64,000 bases of DNA, from positions 1,612,001 to 1,676,000 of the forward strand of contig NZ_JAGYHC010000001.1 of NCBI RefSeq assembly GCF_019837165.1, written 5' to 3'. The notes under the pieces were generated by a model that did not search any database, had not been told where the DNA came from, and saw nothing but the letters and a program-made list of their open reading frames with translations. A program made the position numbers and the translations under genes. Shown here in pieces: positions 9,690 through 19,563 of the stretch (position 1 is its first letter; the number at the start of each line of letters is the position of its first letter). The stretch comes from Virgibacillus sp. NKC19-3 (GTDB lineage Bacteria > Bacillota > Bacilli > Bacillales > Amphibacillaceae).

Positions 9690-10733
9690 GTGTTGAAAAA
9701 TGTAGCAATTATTGGAGGTACGGGGTATGGGGCAATAGAATTAATCCGATTGCTTCATAATCATGAATATATGCATGTGAAGAAAATTATTTCTGACTCC
9801 CATCATGGGGAACAGCTCGCGTCCATTTACCCACACGTCATTAATTTTGTGGATGATCCACTGGAAGAATTAGAGATTGAATGTTTAAAGAAAGAAGTGG
9901 ATATTGTGTTTTTTGCTACGCCAGCTGGTGTAGCAAAAGAACTTATTCCTAAATTTGAAAATTCATCGGTACAATGCATTGATTTATCGGGCGATTTGCG
10001 AATCAGTTCCAGGGAGCAATATACACGCTGGTATGGAGGAGAAGCAGCACCACAAGAAACTTTGAATAATGCGATATATGGACTATCAGAAATTTACAGG
10101 GAACAGGTAAAAGAAGCAACCGTTCTGTCCAATCCCGGTTGCTACCCAACGTCCGCCTTATTAGGACTCATACCTGCGCTAAAGAAAAAAATCATTGAAG
10201 CACATCCTATTATTATTGATGGGAAAACCGGAATTTCCGGTGCTGGGAAAACACCAACAGCCATGACGCATTTTTCAGAGGCGAATGATAATGTTCAGCC
10301 TTATAAAATAGGCGGGCATAAACATATTCCAGAAATAGAGGAATATTTATCTTCGGCTGCAGGCGAACCAATATCTACCACATTCACCGCACATCTTATC
10401 CCAATGACACGTGGATTAATTTGTACGATGTATGGCACCATAAAAGGTGATATGTCAACAGAGGAAGTGATTGATAGTTATAAAACATTTTATCAATCCA
10501 ATCCTTTTGTTCGAATTCGAGATAAAGGTAAGTTTCCTAGATCAAAAGATGTTTATGGAAGTAACTTTTGCGATATAGGGCTTCATGTTGACGAGCGAAC
10601 AAATCAGCTCATTATTGTCTCGGCGATTGATAATTTAGTAAAAGGTGCTTCCGGTCAAGCAATTCAGAACGCCAATTTAATGAATGGTTGGGATGAAAAC
10701 CACGGATTAAATCGTTTACCAATATACCCATAA
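9690..10733 (+). CDS. argC: N-acetyl-gamma-glutamyl-phosphate reductase
   Basis: 347 aa. NADPH-dependent reduction of N-acetylglutamyl-5-phosphate to the semialdehyde, third step of the acetylated arginine route. The Rossmann motif GGTGYGAIEL is at residues 9-18 and catalytic Cys151 in SNPGCYPTSALLGL. KTGISGAGKTP and the C-terminal NLVKGASGQAIQNANLM are family hallmarks. The start is GTG 9690 after GAGAGGAAG. It is the first gene of the arginine operon, followed 15 bases later by argJ. Confidence 0.93.
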   Translation: MLKNVAIIGGTGYGAIELIRLLHNHEYMHVKKIISDSHHGEQLASIYPHVINFVDDPLEELEIECLKKEVDIVFFATPAGVAKELIPKFENSSVQCIDLSGDLRISSREQYTRWYGGEAAPQETLNNAIYGLSEIYREQVKEATVLSNPGCYPTSALLGLIPALKKKIIEAHPIIIDGKTGISGAGKTPTAMTHFSEANDNVQPYKIGGHKHIPEIEEYLSSAAGEPISTTFTAHLIPMTRGLICTMYGTIKGDMSTEEVIDSYKTFYQSNPFVRIRDKGKFPRSKDVYGSNFCDIGLHVDERTNQLIIVSAIDNLVKGASGQAIQNANLMNGWDENHGLNRLPIYP

Positions 10734-10748
10734 GGAGGATGAAACTAG

Positions 10749-11975
10749 ATGGTTGCTGTAACAGAAAAAGATATTCACATCGTCAATAACGGACATGTAA
10801 CAAGTCCACAAGGTTTTTCAGCAGGAGGTGTGCATGCAGGCTTCCGAAAAACAAAACTGGATTTCGGTTGGATTCATTCAGATACTCCTGCAACTGCAGC
10901 AGGCGTCTATACGTTAAATGCTTTTCAGGCTCCTCCGTTGCAAGTGACGAAAGAAAGTATCGAAAAAGAGAATTTAATTCAAACGGTTGTTGTAAATTCC
11001 GGGGTTGCCAATTCATGTACCGGGAAACAGGGGATGCATGATGCGTTGGAAACACAAGCACTAACGGCAGAGAAAATGGGGGTAGCTGCTAATCATGTTG
11101 CTGTATCGTCTACTGGTCTGATTGGCGTTCCTTTACCAATGGAAAAAATTCATGCTGGTATACAAGCAATGGATGATGGCAATCATGTTGCCCCTGAAAA
11201 CTTCGAAAAGGCTATTTTAACAACAGATACGGTAACGAAACATATGGCGGTAGAGGTTGAAATTGATGGAGAGACGATAACAATCGGAGGGGCTGCAAAG
11301 GGGTCGGGTATGATCGACCCAAACATGGCCACCATGCTTTCTTTTATTACGACAGATGCTGCTGTTGATCATAGTAGTCTGCAGAACGCACTACGTAATA
11401 CGACAAATAAGTCATTTAACATGATTACCGTGGATGGTGATTCCAGTACAAACGATATGGTTCTGGTTCTAGCGAATGGACGGAAGAATAATAGACGCTT
11501 AGATGAATCGCATCCAGAGTGGTCTGCTTTTTTACAAGCATTCCAGCATGTGTGTGAGGGATTAGCGAAGCAGATTGCTAGAGACGGCGAAGGGGCAACC
11601 AAGCTAATTGAAGTGAACGTAAGTGGGGCGCCTTCAGAAGAAGTGGCAAGTCAAGTAGCGAAAGCAGTTATTTCTTCCAATCTTGTAAAGACTGCTGTTT
11701 ATGGAACGGACCCCAATTGGGGACGAATTATAACTGCTGTAGGATATAGTGAGCAGCCAATAGATCCGGATAAAGTGTCCGTTTCTCTTGGGGATATTAT
11801 GGTCGTAAAAGATGGGCTCCCTGTAGAGTTTGAGGAGATGCGCGGGAAGCAGTATCTGGAAAATGAAACAGTAGCGTTGAATGTAGACCTACAAAACGGC
11901 TCACACGTAGCAACTGCCTGGGGCTGTGATTTAACCTATGATTATGTCAAAATTAATGCTTCTTATCGGACGTGA
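10749..11975 (+). CDS. argJ: Bifunctional ornithine acetyltransferase / N-acetylglutamate synthase
   Basis: 408 aa. ArgJ makes acetylglutamate and recycles the acetyl group from acetylornithine. The self-cleavage site is visible as KGSGMIDPNMATMLSF, with the nucleophilic Thr at about residue 195. YGTDPNWGRI and the C-terminal WGCDLTYDYVKINASYRT match the family end. The start is ATG 10749 with AAGGAGGATG upstream. The presence of ArgJ means no separate argA or argE is needed for this cyclic route. Confidence 0.93.
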   Translation: MVAVTEKDIHIVNNGHVTSPQGFSAGGVHAGFRKTKLDFGWIHSDTPATAAGVYTLNAFQAPPLQVTKESIEKENLIQTVVVNSGVANSCTGKQGMHDALETQALTAEKMGVAANHVAVSSTGLIGVPLPMEKIHAGIQAMDDGNHVAPENFEKAILTTDTVTKHMAVEVEIDGETITIGGAAKGSGMIDPNMATMLSFITTDAAVDHSSLQNALRNTTNKSFNMITVDGDSSTNDMVLVLANGRKNNRRLDESHPEWSAFLQAFQHVCEGLAKQIARDGEGATKLIEVNVSGAPSEEVASQVAKAVISSNLVKTAVYGTDPNWGRIITAVGYSEQPIDPDKVSVSLGDIMVVKDGLPVEFEEMRGKQYLENETVALNVDLQNGSHVATAWGCDLTYDYVKINASYRT

Positions 11976-11985
11976 GGTGATCGTG

Positions 11986-12792
11986 ATGGAATCTGTTATT
12001 GTTTTAAAAGTAGGAGGCAGTATCTTGGAAAAGCTTCCGGATTCCTTTTATGAAATGATAGTAGAATTAAAAAACTCCGGGATTTGTGAACCTGTCATTG
12101 TTCATGGTGGCGGACCCGAGATTAATAGACTTTTAACCCAACTGGAAGTAAAAAGTCCATTCGTCGATGGCCTTCGTGTAACGACGAAAGAAGTATTGGA
12201 TGTGGCGGAGATGGTGATGAGCGGATCGATCAATAAAAGAATTGTCGCCAATCTGCAAAAAGCTGGTGGAACAGGCTTTGGTATAAGTGGAGTGGATTAC
12301 TCCCTTTTAGAGGCAAGACCATTCGATTCTACGGGGGACCTAGGTTATGTTGGAGAAGTTGCCAATGTAAATAATGCATGGTTAAAAATGAACATGAGCC
12401 ATGGAGGAATTCCAGTTATTTCACCAATCGGTATGGATGAATCAGGACAGCGATATAACATTAATGGAGATATGGCTGCAGCGGCTGTAGCACAAAGCCT
12501 GAAAGGAAAGCTAGCTCTAATCAGTGATATTCCTGGTGTTATGGAAACCATTGATGGGAAACAAATGATCCATACGAAACTTACCAAGCAGCAAATTGAA
12601 TCGAAAATTGCATCAGGTGTTATTTACGGTGGGATGATACCGAAAATACGCTCCGCGTTAAACAGTCTATCGGCTGGTGCCAGTGAGTCTGTTATCTTAA
12701 ATGGGCTTATACCGGCTGATTTGAAAAATTATATGGAAGGAAAAGAAGCAGGCACAAAAGTAATCATCGATAAGGAGGCCCATCATGTCTAA
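11986..12792 (+). CDS. argB: Acetylglutamate kinase
   Basis: About 268 aa. Phosphorylates N-acetylglutamate with ATP. The N-terminal VLKVGGSIL is the phosphate-binding Lys/Gly motif, VHGGGPEINRLL binds substrate, and NINGDMAAAAVAQSLKGKLALISDIPGV is the conserved amino-acid-kinase region. The start is ATG 11986, preceded by GTGAGGTGATCG; the frame is open back into argJ. The 3' end overlaps argD by 8 bases. Confidence 0.92.
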   Translation: MESVIVLKVGGSILEKLPDSFYEMIVELKNSGICEPVIVHGGGPEINRLLTQLEVKSPFVDGLRVTTKEVLDVAEMVMSGSINKRIVANLQKAGGTGFGISGVDYSLLEARPFDSTGDLGYVGEVANVNNAWLKMNMSHGGIPVISPIGMDESGQRYNINGDMAAAAVAQSLKGKLALISDIPGVMETIDGKQMIHTKLTKQQIESKIASGVIYGGMIPKIRSALNSLSAGASESVILNGLIPADLKNYMEGKEAGTKVIIDKEAHHV

Positions 12793-14038
12793 TACAGTAA
12801 AAAATCAGCCCGCTTCAGTAATAATGAATACATACGGGCGGTTCCCCGTAACACTTGTGAAAGGAAAGGCAAGCAATGTTTGGGATGAAAATGGTCAGAA
12901 GTTCCTGGACTACACATCCGGTATTGCCACTTGTAATTTAGGCCATGTGCCAGAACACGTTCACCGTAAAGTTAAGGAGCAGCTTGATACACTGTGGCAC
13001 TGCTCCAATCTTTATGAAATTCCTCTACAGCAGCAATTAGCAACTGTGTTAACAGAGAATAGCTGTTTTGACCAAGTATTTTTTTGCAATAGCGGTGCGG
13101 AGGCAAATGAAGCAGCAATAAAACTAGCGAAAAAATATGCGAGCGATCAAGGTTATGTAGAAAAGACGAATATTGTAACGTTTACCAATTCATTTCATGG
13201 CCGTACAGGATCAACTATGGCCGCGACAGGTCAGAAAAAAATACATCAGGGTTTTACTCCTTTGACGCCAGGATTTCGTTACTTGCCATTGAATGATTTT
13301 GATGCGCTGAAGGAAATCAATGATGGTAAGACAACAGCTGTACTTCTGGAACTTATTCAGGGCGAAGGCGGTGTGAATCCAGCAGATCAAGTCTGGATAA
13401 AAGAGCTTGCAGCATTATGTGAAAAAGAAGATATTTTACTAATGATCGATGAGATTCAAACGGGAGTTGGCAGAACAGGAACATTGTTCGCCTACGACCA
13501 ATTTGACATAGAGCCGGATGTTATCACTTCAGCAAAAGCATTGGCATCTGGTTTTCCAGTCGGTGCTATGTTGGCAAAAGAAGAGGTTGCGCAGTCTTTT
13601 CAACCAGGATCTCATGGAAGTACATTTGGTGGTAACCCGCTTGTGATGAGTGCAGCTCTGGCAACAATTCAAACTATCATGAATGAGAATATACTGCATG
13701 AAGTCAGGAACAAAGCGGAGTGGTTGAGAGGCAAACTGGGAGAATTGCAACGGGATTTTTCCAGTATTGAAGAAGTAAGAGGACTGGGCCTGTTGATAGG
13801 TATCCAAATGACAGAAGAAGTAAAAACATGGATTAGCGCTTTTCGAGAAAAAGGAATCCTTGTGCTTTCAGCAGGTTCAAATGTGCTTCGGATTTTGCCT
13901 CCATTAACGACAACAAAAGAAGAGCTGGAATATTTTATTCAAACATTTAGACAGCTGTTAACGGAAAAAGAAGGGTTCTGTCATGATAAATGGATTCCTA
14001 TTCGGGAATCCATGAAAAGGGAGAGGAGCAAAATATGA
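12785..14038 (+). CDS. argD: Acetylornithine aminotransferase with an atypical C-terminal tail
   Basis: 417 aa, class III PLP aminotransferase. PLP-binding features are CNSGAEANEAAIK, NSFHGRTGSTMAATGQ, IDEIQTGVGRTG and Lys251 in SAKALASGFPVGAM. The enzyme converts acetylglutamate semialdehyde to acetylornithine. Normal homologues end soon after the segment FIQTFRQLL. Here a further run of about 25 residues (EGFCHDKWIPIRE...ERSKI) extends over the place where carA normally begins and ends in a 4-base ATGA overlap with carB, as expected if the tail arose by read-through at a deletion junction. Confidence 0.9.
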   Translation: MSNTVKNQPASVIMNTYGRFPVTLVKGKASNVWDENGQKFLDYTSGIATCNLGHVPEHVHRKVKEQLDTLWHCSNLYEIPLQQQLATVLTENSCFDQVFFCNSGAEANEAAIKLAKKYASDQGYVEKTNIVTFTNSFHGRTGSTMAATGQKKIHQGFTPLTPGFRYLPLNDFDALKEINDGKTTAVLLELIQGEGGVNPADQVWIKELAALCEKEDILLMIDEIQTGVGRTGTLFAYDQFDIEPDVITSAKALASGFPVGAMLAKEEVAQSFQPGSHGSTFGGNPLVMSAALATIQTIMNENILHEVRNKAEWLRGKLGELQRDFSSIEEVRGLGLLIGIQMTEEVKTWISAFREKGILVLSAGSNVLRILPPLTTTKEELEYFIQTFRQLLTEKEGFCHDKWIPIRESMKRERSKI

Positions 14039-17000
14039 AAAAGCATGAAACACCAAAGAAAGTGCTCGTTATCGGATCAGGACCGATAGTTATTGGGCAG
14101 GCAGCTGAATTTGATTATGCAGGAACGCAAGCTTGCCTTGCGTTAAAAGAAGAAGGGATTGAAGTTGTTCTAGTAAATAACAACCCAGCAACGATTATGA
14201 CGGATAAGGATATAGCGGATCATGTCTATATGGAGCCGCTTGAGATAAATACATTGGAGAAAATTATTGAAGAAGAGGCACCAGATGGGATGATCGGAAC
14301 GTTGGGTGGCCAGACCGGGTTAAATCTAACGGTGCAGTTACATGAAAAAGGTATCTTAGCTAAATATGGTGTGGAACTGTTAGGGACATCAGTTGCCTCT
14401 ATTCAAAAAGGAGAGGATCGTGACCAATTTCGTCAGCTTATGTTAGCTATTGAAGAACCAATCGCTGAGTCTGAAATCATTGGATCCATGGAGGAGGGTC
14501 TGGAATTTATTCAGGAAATCGGCTACCCCGTGATTTTACGTCCAGCCTATACACTCGGAGGGGAAGGTGGCGGATTTGCCAATAATGAAAATGAGTTTAA
14601 ACAGTTGTTAACGAATGGATTAACGTTGAGTCCCATTCATCAAGTGCTTGTGGAGAAAAGCATCAAAGGCTGGAAGGAAATTGAATTTGAAGTGATGCGG
14701 GATACAAAAGATAATTGTGCAATTGTATGTGACATGGAGAATATGGATGCGGTTGGTGTGCATACTGGTGATTCGGTCGTCACAGCGCCATCCCAAACCC
14801 TATCCGATGTTCAATATCAAATGTTGCATGCAGCGTCGCTTAAAGTAATCCGAGCTTTAGACGTTGTCGGTGGCTGCAATATCCAATTTGCCCTACATCC
14901 GACATCGAATGAATACTGTATTATTGAAGTGAATCCAAGGGTAAGCAGATCTTCAGCCTTGGCATCGAAAGCAACGGGCTATCCGATAGCTCATATCACT
15001 GCGAAGTGTGCACTCGGCCATTGTCTGGAGGAGATTCTTAACCCGATAACAGGTAATACGTATGCATCCGTAGAACCAGTAGTGGACTATGTGGTCGTCA
15101 AGCTGCCGCGCTTTCCATTCGATAAATTTACAGAAGCTGATCGAACGCTTGGTACACAAATGAAGGCTACCGGTGAAGCCATGGCTATTGATAACACATT
15201 TGAAGGGGCGCTGAATAAGGCAATACGCTCTCTGGAAATGAATGTGTATAGCTTGCATTGGCCGGGCATGGATTCAAAAATGGAAGAAGAGTTAGCAGAC
15301 CTAATAGCTACGCCTAATGATTTACGGATCTTTGCTATTGGAGAAGCATTCACAAGAAAATTTACTACCCAATATTTGCATCAATTAACCGAAATAGACA
15401 AGGACTTTCTACGAAAAATAGAAGGTATTATCCAGTGTGAGCAATCGCTTGCTAATGTTAGCTTGGAAGATCTTTCTTTAGACGAAATAAAAGCAGCGAA
15501 GCGGTTTAATATTAGTGACGAACGGATCGCTGAATTAATAGGGACAACGTCAAAAGCGCTTAGGGAAATCTACAAAGAGCAATCGATAAAACCTATTTAT
15601 AATGTGGTAGACTCGTGTGCTGGTAAAGATGCAGCAAATACAGCCTATTTTTATTCTTCCTGGTATGGGGAGGATGAAGTCAGCGCAAATGATGAAAAGG
15701 AGAAAATTCTTGTACTGGGTTCAGGCCCTATTCGCATTGGCCAAGGAGTGGAATTTGACTACTGCAGTGTTCATGCGGCTTTAGCTGTTAAAAAAATGGG
15801 TTACGAGGCTGTTGTAATCAATAATAATCCAGAAACCGTCAGCACAGACTATTCGGTTGCAGACCGCTTATATTTTGAACCGTTGGCACTGGAAGATGTT
15901 CTGTCCGTTATTGAAAAAGAAAACATTGCTGGAGTGTTGATACAATTTGGAGGGCAGACTGCGATTAATTTGGCAAATGGATTAGAAAATGAGGGAATAA
16001 ACGTTTTAGGAACATTACCGGCACATATTGACCAAATGGAAGACCGAGAACAGTTCTACCATGTTTTAAATCGGTTAAACATCCCACATATTGCAGGTCA
16101 TATTGTCCATGGCCTTGATGAATTAACGTCATCAGCACACAATTTAGGTTTTCCGGTACTGATTCGTCCATCCTATGTTATTGGTGGGCAATCCATGTTT
16201 ATTTGCTACGATGAAGAAGAATTAAAAACGTATGTGACACGTATTCAAAAGGATACCAATGACCAATGCTGGCCTTTATTAATCGATCAGTATCTTCCGG
16301 GATTAGAATGTGAAATAGATGTGATTAGCGATGGGAAAGATATCGTCATTCCAGGAATATTTGAGCATCTCGAAAAAGCCGGCGTTCATTCCGGTGATAG
16401 TATGACAAGCTTCCCACCCCTATCTTTATCAGAACAGATGAAAGAGCAAATGGTGAATATAACAAAGAAAATCAGTCAAACTGTGCCAATTATCGGAATG
16501 ATGAATATCCAATTTGTTATTCATGAAGCTACTATTTATGTATTGGAAGTGAACCCACGTTCATCAAGAACCGTACCAATTATGAGTAAAATAACGGATG
16601 TTCCGATGGTTGAATGGGCCGTTAGAACGCAATTGGGAATTCCTTTGAAGGAAATAACAGAAGATTTGGATTTGCTGGCTGAACCAGACTATTCCACTGT
16701 GAAAGCACCAATCTTCTCTGCCAGTAAGCTAAAAGGTGTGGATCACGTACATGGCCCGGAAATGAAATCAACTGGTGAAATTATAGGCCTAGGTTGGAAT
16801 CAGCAGGAAGCATTAAAAAAGGTTTCTTCTTATTTGAATGATTTCTCAACCCAGGAAGGGGTAGAGCTTTTTGTCTCTGTTTCCGACCGCATGAAACAGG
16901 AAAGTCTCGAGCTTATTAGCTTATTTGCAAAAGCAGGTGCTACCATTACAGCAACAGAAGGAACGGCGAAATACCTGGAGGCCAATGGGATTCAAACAAC

Positions 17001-17286
17001 AAGTATGTTAAAAAATAAGGATGATCTCTTGTACCATTGGCAACATAGAGCTCCTCATCTCGTTCTTAACATCCCTAATCAGGGAAGAGAGAAAAGGAAG
17101 ATCGGCTTTTATATTCGTGAATTATCTGTACGCTATCAGACCCCTTATTTCACAAGTTTGGAAACACTGCGACAGGTAGCAAATTCCCTCAGAGATGAAA
17201 CAATCGAGGAAACGCCACGATCATTACAAGTGTACGTAAAACACGTGGTAGGGAAAAGGGAGGAGAATATGGTATGGGAAGTGTGA
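14035..17286 (+). CDS. carB: Carbamoyl-phosphate synthase large subunit (arginine operon copy)
   Basis: About 1083 aa, as expected for the large subunit. It has duplicated ATP-grasp halves, each starting with the same motif: VLVIGSGPIVIGQAAEFDYAG near residue 10 and ILVLGSGPIRIGQGVEFDYCS near 560. VNPRVSRSSALASKATGYPI and VNPRSSRTVPIMSKITDVPM are the paired metal/ATP segments, and a C-terminal MGS-like allosteric domain follows. The start is ATG 14035 after GGGAGAGGAG. It overlaps argD by 4 bases. The small glutaminase subunit gene carA, which normally sits directly upstream, is absent, so ammonia must come from another CarA (for example PyrAA of a pyrimidine operon) or be used free. Confidence 0.92.
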   Translation: MKKHETPKKVLVIGSGPIVIGQAAEFDYAGTQACLALKEEGIEVVLVNNNPATIMTDKDIADHVYMEPLEINTLEKIIEEEAPDGMIGTLGGQTGLNLTVQLHEKGILAKYGVELLGTSVASIQKGEDRDQFRQLMLAIEEPIAESEIIGSMEEGLEFIQEIGYPVILRPAYTLGGEGGGFANNENEFKQLLTNGLTLSPIHQVLVEKSIKGWKEIEFEVMRDTKDNCAIVCDMENMDAVGVHTGDSVVTAPSQTLSDVQYQMLHAASLKVIRALDVVGGCNIQFALHPTSNEYCIIEVNPRVSRSSALASKATGYPIAHITAKCALGHCLEEILNPITGNTYASVEPVVDYVVVKLPRFPFDKFTEADRTLGTQMKATGEAMAIDNTFEGALNKAIRSLEMNVYSLHWPGMDSKMEEELADLIATPNDLRIFAIGEAFTRKFTTQYLHQLTEIDKDFLRKIEGIIQCEQSLANVSLEDLSLDEIKAAKRFNISDERIAELIGTTSKALREIYKEQSIKPIYNVVDSCAGKDAANTAYFYSSWYGEDEVSANDEKEKILVLGSGPIRIGQGVEFDYCSVHAALAVKKMGYEAVVINNNPETVSTDYSVADRLYFEPLALEDVLSVIEKENIAGVLIQFGGQTAINLANGLENEGINVLGTLPAHIDQMEDREQFYHVLNRLNIPHIAGHIVHGLDELTSSAHNLGFPVLIRPSYVIGGQSMFICYDEEELKTYVTRIQKDTNDQCWPLLIDQYLPGLECEIDVISDGKDIVIPGIFEHLEKAGVHSGDSMTSFPPLSLSEQMKEQMVNITKKISQTVPIIGMMNIQFVIHEATIYVLEVNPRSSRTVPIMSKITDVPMVEWAVRTQLGIPLKEITEDLDLLAEPDYSTVKAPIFSASKLKGVDHVHGPEMKSTGEIIGLGWNQQEALKKVSSYLNDFSTQEGVELFVSVSDRMKQESLELISLFAKAGATITATEGTAKYLEANGIQTTSMLKNKDDLLYHWQHRAPHLVLNIPNQGREKRKIGFYIRELSVRYQTPYFTSLETLRQVANSLRDETIEETPRSLQVYVKHVVGKREENMVWEV

Positions 17287-18232
17287 AGCAAGCAAATAAG
17301 TCTTTACAAACCGATCATTTTTTAACCATAGCAGATTTAAGCGGGGATGAAATAATGGATGTCATCCATGAAGCTTTGTCGATGAAAAACAAGTCAAGGA
17401 GAACATCTCCCATCCTCATCTTCAAGGAAAGACACTTGGAATGATTTTTGAGAAATCATCAACGAGAACGCGAGTTTCCTTTGAAGTTGGTATGAAGCAA
17501 CTGGGAGGTCATGCCCTATTCTTAAATGCAAATGATATTCAATTAGGAAGAGGGGAGACGGTGTATGATACAGCCCAAGTTTTGTCCAGGTATGTTGATG
17601 GATTAATGATTCGGACCTTTTCCCATGAAATGCTGGAGGAATTCGCTTATCATGCCTCCGTGCCCGTCATTAATGGGCTAACAGATCCTCATCATCCAAC
17701 TCAAGTTCTGGCCGATATCTTGACTATTTATGAGTATAAAGGAGAATTACAAGGATTAAAGCTTTGCTATGTGGGGAATGGAGATAATAATATGCCTCAT
17801 TCACTGTTACAAGCCGCTGCGCTTACAGGTATGCATATGACAGTAGCAAGTCCTAAAGGGTATGAGCCTTGTGACGTAATATTTCAGCAAGCCAACAATA
17901 AAGGGAAACAAAATGGAGCAAAATTGGAGATTCATAATGATCCGAAAGAGGCCATTCAGGATGCGGATATTGTTGTCACTGATGTTTGGGCAAGTATGGG
18001 AGAAGAAAGCGAATTAGAGACTAGGAAAGCAACGCTTGAAGCATTTCAGGTGAATAAAGAGCTCACGCAATATGCAAAGAAAGATTATCTATTCCTTCAT
18101 TGTTTGCCTGCACATCGGGGCGAGGAAGTCACGACTGACATTATTGATGGAGGGCATTCTGTCGTGTTTGATGAAGCAGAAAATAGACTGCATGCACAGA
18201 AGGCTTTATTAAAACTATTAATAGAAAAATAA
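17274..18232 (+). pseudogene. argF: Ornithine carbamoyltransferase, interrupted by a single-base frameshift
   Basis: Read from ATG 17274, good ArgF N-terminal sequence (LQTDHFLTIADLSGDEIMDV...ALSMKNK) runs in one frame to about 17390, then to a stop at 17442-17444. From the same point the other frame continues as QVKENISHPHLQGKTLGMIF and the carbamoyl-phosphate motif FEKSSTRTRVSFEVG, HHPTQVLADILTIYEY and the ornithine motif HCLPAHRGEE, up to the stop at 18230-18232. The break is at the A5 run 17385-17389 (GATGAAAAAC), where a sixth A would restore a 319-aa protein. Restart at ATG 17441 would lose about 55 residues. It overlaps the carB end by 13 bases. The cause is either a sequencing error in a homopolymer or a real lesion; the remaining sequence shows no other decay. 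Confidence 0.85.
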
Positions 18233-18254
18233 TTTTTATTTTTATATGGATTTT

Positions 18255-18281
18255 TGTATAAATATACGTTATAATTAATAA
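18255..18281 (+). promoter_or_regulatory. argG promoter region with an ARG-box-like operator
   Basis: TTTGTATAAATATACGTTA resembles the ArgR/AhrC operator upstream of argC and runs directly into TATAAT, a good -10 element; the -35 is weak. It lies in the 71-base gap between argF and argG, so argGH has its own arginine-controlled start. Confidence 0.5.
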
Positions 18282-18303
18282 AAATTCAAAAAGGGAGAGA
18301 TGA

Positions 18304-19527
18304 ATGATGAGCAAAGGGAAGGTTGTTCTAGCATATTCTGGGGGATTAGATACCTCTGTTTCTATTAAATGGCTTCAAGATAAATATGATTATGATGTTA
18401 TTGCACTGGGATTAGAAGTTGGTGAAGGAAAAGATTTAGAATCACTAAAAGAAAAAGCGTTGCAAGTAGGGGCGGACAAAGCTGTTATTATTGATGCAAA
18501 AGAATTATTGGCAAACGAATATTTATTACCAGCGCTTAAATCGAATTGTCTATATGAAGGAAAATACCCCATATCTTCTGCGCTATCGAGACCATTAATT
18601 TCGAAATTATTGGTTGAAGTAGCTGAAGAAGAGGGCGCAGTAGCTGTTGCACATGGTTGCACCGGCAAGGGAAATGATCAGGTACGGTTTGAGGTATCCA
18701 TCAAAGCTCTAAATCCAGACTTGGAAGTCATTGCTCCTGTACGTGAATGGGGGATGAATCGGGATGAAGAGATTGCTTATGCAAAGGAGAAAGATATTGA
18801 GGTCCCAGTGAATGTGGATAAACCTTATTCCATTGATGCAAATATATGGGGTAGAGCTTGTGAAGCCGGTGTTCTTGAAAATACATGGAATGAGGCTCCG
18901 GAAGAAGCCTTCGAATGGACGGCCTCAATTGCAGATACTCCTGATGATCCCGAATATGTCGAAATCGAATTTAAAGAAGGAAAACCAATCGCATTAAACG
19001 GGCAGTCATTAGGGATGGTTGACATTATTGAGCAGTTAAATGATGTCGGTGGTAAACATGGTGTTGGAAGAATTGATCATATTGAAAATCGCCTGGTCGG
19101 CATTAAAGCCAGAGAAGTGTATGAAAACCCGGGTGCGTTGATTTTAATTAATGCACATAAGGAATTGGAATTTTTAACGTTAACGAAGGAAGTTACACAA
19201 TATAAAGCACAAATGGATCAAAAAATGACCCAGCTTGTCTATGACGGCCTGTGGTATTCCCCATTAAGAAATGCGTTGGCAGCATTTATGGATGAGACAC
19301 AGAAAAGTGTTAATGGAAAAGTGAAAGTGAAGCTGTGGAAGGGGACGCAAATGGTAGTGGCAAGAGATTCAGCCAATAGCTTATATAATGAAGAATTAGC
19401 AACCTATTCCCAAGGGGATATGTTTGATCACGATGCAGCAGTTGGTTTTATTAAGTTATGGGGACTCTCGACGCAAGTACATTCCCAAGTAAACCAGAAA
19501 AAAGAAGCGATAAAGTCTGGGAAGTAA
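18304..19527 (+). CDS. argG: Argininosuccinate synthase
   Basis: 407 aa. ATP-dependent joining of citrulline and aspartate. The N-terminal P-loop-like motif [12 protein letters not shown] is at residues 8-19. [15 protein letters not shown] and the citrulline-contact segment [13 protein letters not shown] are visible, and the C-terminal [13 protein letters not shown] fits the family. The start is ATG 18304 or 18307 after GGGAGAGATG. It is followed by argH after 36 bases. Confidence 0.93.
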   Translation: MMSKGKVVLAYSGGLDTSVSIKWLQDKYDYDVIALGLEVGEGKDLESLKEKALQVGADKAVIIDAKELLANEYLLPALKSNCLYEGKYPISSALSRPLISKLLVEVAEEEGAVAVAHGCTGKGNDQVRFEVSIKALNPDLEVIAPVREWGMNRDEEIAYAKEKDIEVPVNVDKPYSIDANIWGRACEAGVLENTWNEAPEEAFEWTASIADTPDDPEYVEIEFKEGKPIALNGQSLGMVDIIEQLNDVGGKHGVGRIDHIENRLVGIKAREVYENPGALILINAHKELEFLTLTKEVTQYKAQMDQKMTQLVYDGLWYSPLRNALAAFMDETQKSVNGKVKVKLWKGTQMVVARDSANSLYNEELATYSQGDMFDHDAAVGFIKLWGLSTQVHSQVNQKKEAIKSGK

Positions 19528-19563
19528 ATTTGTAGATGCACCTAAGCAGGAAGGAGTTGTACG

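Noticed and set aside
17380-17395. Programmed -1 frameshift in argF
   Set aside because: The run is GAAAAAC, so the slippery site lacks the leading A, and no downstream pseudoknot is evident; frameshifting is not known for this gene.
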